NCBI GenBank assembly: GCA_913031035.1
Contig: CAJWGN010000018.1
Coordinates: 1 to 37,445, forward strand
Direction of reading: 5' to 3'
Source: an uncultured Gammaproteobacteria bacterium
Lineage (GTDB): Bacteria > Pseudomonadota > Gammaproteobacteria > Pseudomonadales > Pseudohongiellaceae
DNA: 37,445 nucleotides
Shown: positions 36,108 to 37,445 of the stretch, piece after piece
Numbering within the stretch: the stretch's first letter is position 1
Layout: every line of letters begins with the position of its first letter
Position numbers and translations under genes: made by a program
Notes under the pieces: model-generated
What the model was told of the DNA's origin: nothing
The model's database searches: none
The model's input: only the letters and a program-made list of their open reading frames with translations

Positions 36108-37199
36108 ATGGCAGTAAGATGCGGAATAGTTGGATTACCTAACGTCGGCAAATCGACACTTTTCAACGCCCTAACCAAAGCAGGTATCGCCGCTGAGAAT
36201 TTTCCATTTTGCACCATCGAGCCTAATTCGGGCATCGTCTCGATACCAGATACTCGCCTTAATAAACTGGCCGAGATCGCCAAACCGGAAAAAACCATTC
36301 CAACCACGATGGAATTTACGGATATCGCGGGTCTTGTTGCTGGCGCTTCCAAAGGTGAAGGCCTGGGCAATCAGTTTTTGGCTAATATCCGCGAGAATGA
36401 TGCCATAGCTCACGTTGTGCGCTGTTTCGAGGACAGTAATGTAGTTCATGTTGCTGACCGAATTGACCCAGTAGCAGACATCGAGACCATCAATACAGAA
36501 TTAGCTTTAGCCGACCTGGAGTCTGTCGAAAAAGGCATAGCGAAAGTCGCGCGCACCGCCAAAAGCGGCGACAAAGAATCCCTGCGTTTGGCTGTGCTAT
36601 TTGAAAAGATCAAAATTCACTTAGATGAGGTCAAGCCGGTTCGCAGCATGGATTTAACGGCTGAGGAATGGGCTGATATCTATGGACTGCATTTACTAAC
36701 TGCAAAACCGGTTATGTATATTGCCAACGTAGATGAAGAAGGTTTCGAAAATAATCCCCTCTTAGACAAAGTCACTGAAATTGCCGAAGCCGAGGGCGCT
36801 CAGGTCGTTGCGATATGCAATAAGTTAGAAGCCGAGATTGCCGAGCTAGAAGACGATGAAAAGGCAGAGTTTCTTCAGGACCTTGGCATGGTTGAAGCTG
36901 GCCTAGACCGAGTAATACGTGCTGGCTATACCTTGCTCGGCTTACAAACCTATTTCACTGCTGGCCCTAAAGAAGTGCGGGCATGGACTGTAAAAATAGG
37001 CGCCACCGGGCCGAAAGCGGCCGCGGTTATACACACCGATTTCGAAAAAGGCTTTATTCGAGCTGAGGTCGTGGGCTACGAAGATTTCGTCAACAACAAT
37101 GGCGAGAACGGAGCCAAAGAAGCAGGCAAATGGCGCCTTGAAGGGAAAGAATATATTGTCCAAGACGGCGACGTGATGCATTTTAGATTCAATGTCTAG
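36108..37199 (+). CDS. ychF: Redox-regulated ribosome-binding ATPase YchF
   Basis: This 363-residue Obg-like protein has the P-loop [18 protein letters not shown] and the switch [24 protein letters not shown] stands in place of the NKxD guanine motif (YIANVDEEG), which explains ATP over GTP preference. The C-terminal TGS domain ([26 protein letters not shown] and the closing [11 protein letters not shown]) follows a coiled-coil insert. YchF modulates translation and oxidative stress response. An AGGA ribosome site lies seven bases before the ATG. It is the last gene of the prs-rplY-pth-ychF run. Confidence 0.98.
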   Translation: MAVRCGIVGLPNVGKSTLFNALTKAGIAAENFPFCTIEPNSGIVSIPDTRLNKLAEIAKPEKTIPTTMEFTDIAGLVAGASKGEGLGNQFLANIRENDAIAHVVRCFEDSNVVHVADRIDPVADIETINTELALADLESVEKGIAKVARTAKSGDKESLRLAVLFEKIKIHLDEVKPVRSMDLTAEEWADIYGLHLLTAKPVMYIANVDEEGFENNPLLDKVTEIAEAEGAQVVAICNKLEAEIAELEDDEKAEFLQDLGMVEAGLDRVIRAGYTLLGLQTYFTAGPKEVRAWTVKIGATGPKAAAVIHTDFEKGFIRAEVVGYEDFVNNNGENGAKEAGKWRLEGKEYIVQDGDVMHFRFNV

Positions 37200-37240
37200 T
37201 TCTGCGACCAAGACATTGAAACCGCCGAGTTCAAAACGCC

Positions 37241-37445
37241 CTACTGTTGAATTTGCTGCTCATTGTTCATTAGAAAGAAATCTCTGAACAGCGTGTACTG
37301 ATCTGCTTCAGGCGGCAGTTGGGGCTGATCAAGCAGTTTGGCTCGCATCGAAACCAAAAAAGTGAAAAACATCGAATTTCGAGCAGGGACGTGGTTCACG
37401 TAGCGTATCGGCTGAGCAATTTTTCCACCACCAACAAACAACCCC
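37241..37445 (-). CDS. C-terminal part of an unidentified protein (partial)
   Basis: The minus-strand frame is open from the window edge to a stop at 37241, giving 67 residues. It contains IAQPIRYVNHVPARNSMFFT and ends FLMNNEQQIQQ. I do not recognise the family. The true start lies outside the window; the TTG at 37441 is unlikely to be the start. It converges with ychF across 41 bases. Confidence 0.5.
   Translation of the reverse strand, partial: GLFVGGGKIAQPIRYVNHVPARNSMFFTFLVSMRAKLLDQPQLPPEADQYTLFRDFFLMNNEQQIQQ

Overview
The window is typical housekeeping DNA from a marine-type gammaproteobacterium, with one decayed patch and a few accessory genes. The assignment rests on two gene blocks that I recall in the same order in Pseudomonas: mreBCD-maf-rng-yhdP facing gatCAB, and rhlB/moeB-prmC-prfA-hemA facing TPR lipoprotein-lolB-ispE-tRNA-Gln-prs-rplY-pth-ychF. 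Moderate GC, many lipoproteins and a lipoprotein sulfatase fit a marine heterotroph. I cannot name a genus.

Layout. Bases 1-45 are the end of an unidentified plus-strand gene. Bases 75-2358 hold three minus-strand genes: a zinc aminopeptidase-like lipoprotein, a YjbQ protein and a secreted glutamine cyclotransferase. A HIT hydrolase (2494-2841) converges on a two-gene unit (2852-5932) encoding MtnA and a class II aldolase fused to a short-chain dehydrogenase, probably for methylthioribose phosphate salvage. An orphan ExbD and a TetR regulator follow, each with a clear terminator, then a gene-poor stretch and a DUF445 membrane protein. Bases 8697-9672 hold two pseudogenes: a nitrilase remnant at the place where yhdP normally has a nitrilase neighbour, and a type IV pilin broken by frameshifts.

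Bases 9757-18656 carry the rod-shape and envelope cluster yhdP, rng, maf, mreD, mreC, mreB on the minus strand. mreC appears to need a non-AUG start to include its membrane anchor. From 19021 the plus strand carries gatC, gatA and gatB (tRNA-dependent amidotransferase) and a small conserved protein. A sulfatase and rhlB then separate this block from the moeB-prmC-prfA-hemA group (25829-30005). From 30249 to 37199 the plus strand carries outer-membrane lipoprotein assembly (TPR protein, lolB), isoprenoid and nucleotide precursors (ispE, prs), tRNA-Gln(UUG) and translation genes (rplY, pth, ychF). The last 205 bases are the C-terminus of an unidentified minus-strand gene.

I found no CRISPR array, insertion sequence, phage or obvious new defence system. 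The observations most worth checking are the MtnA/aldolase-dehydrogenase pair, the mreC start, and the decayed nitrilase/pilin patch.
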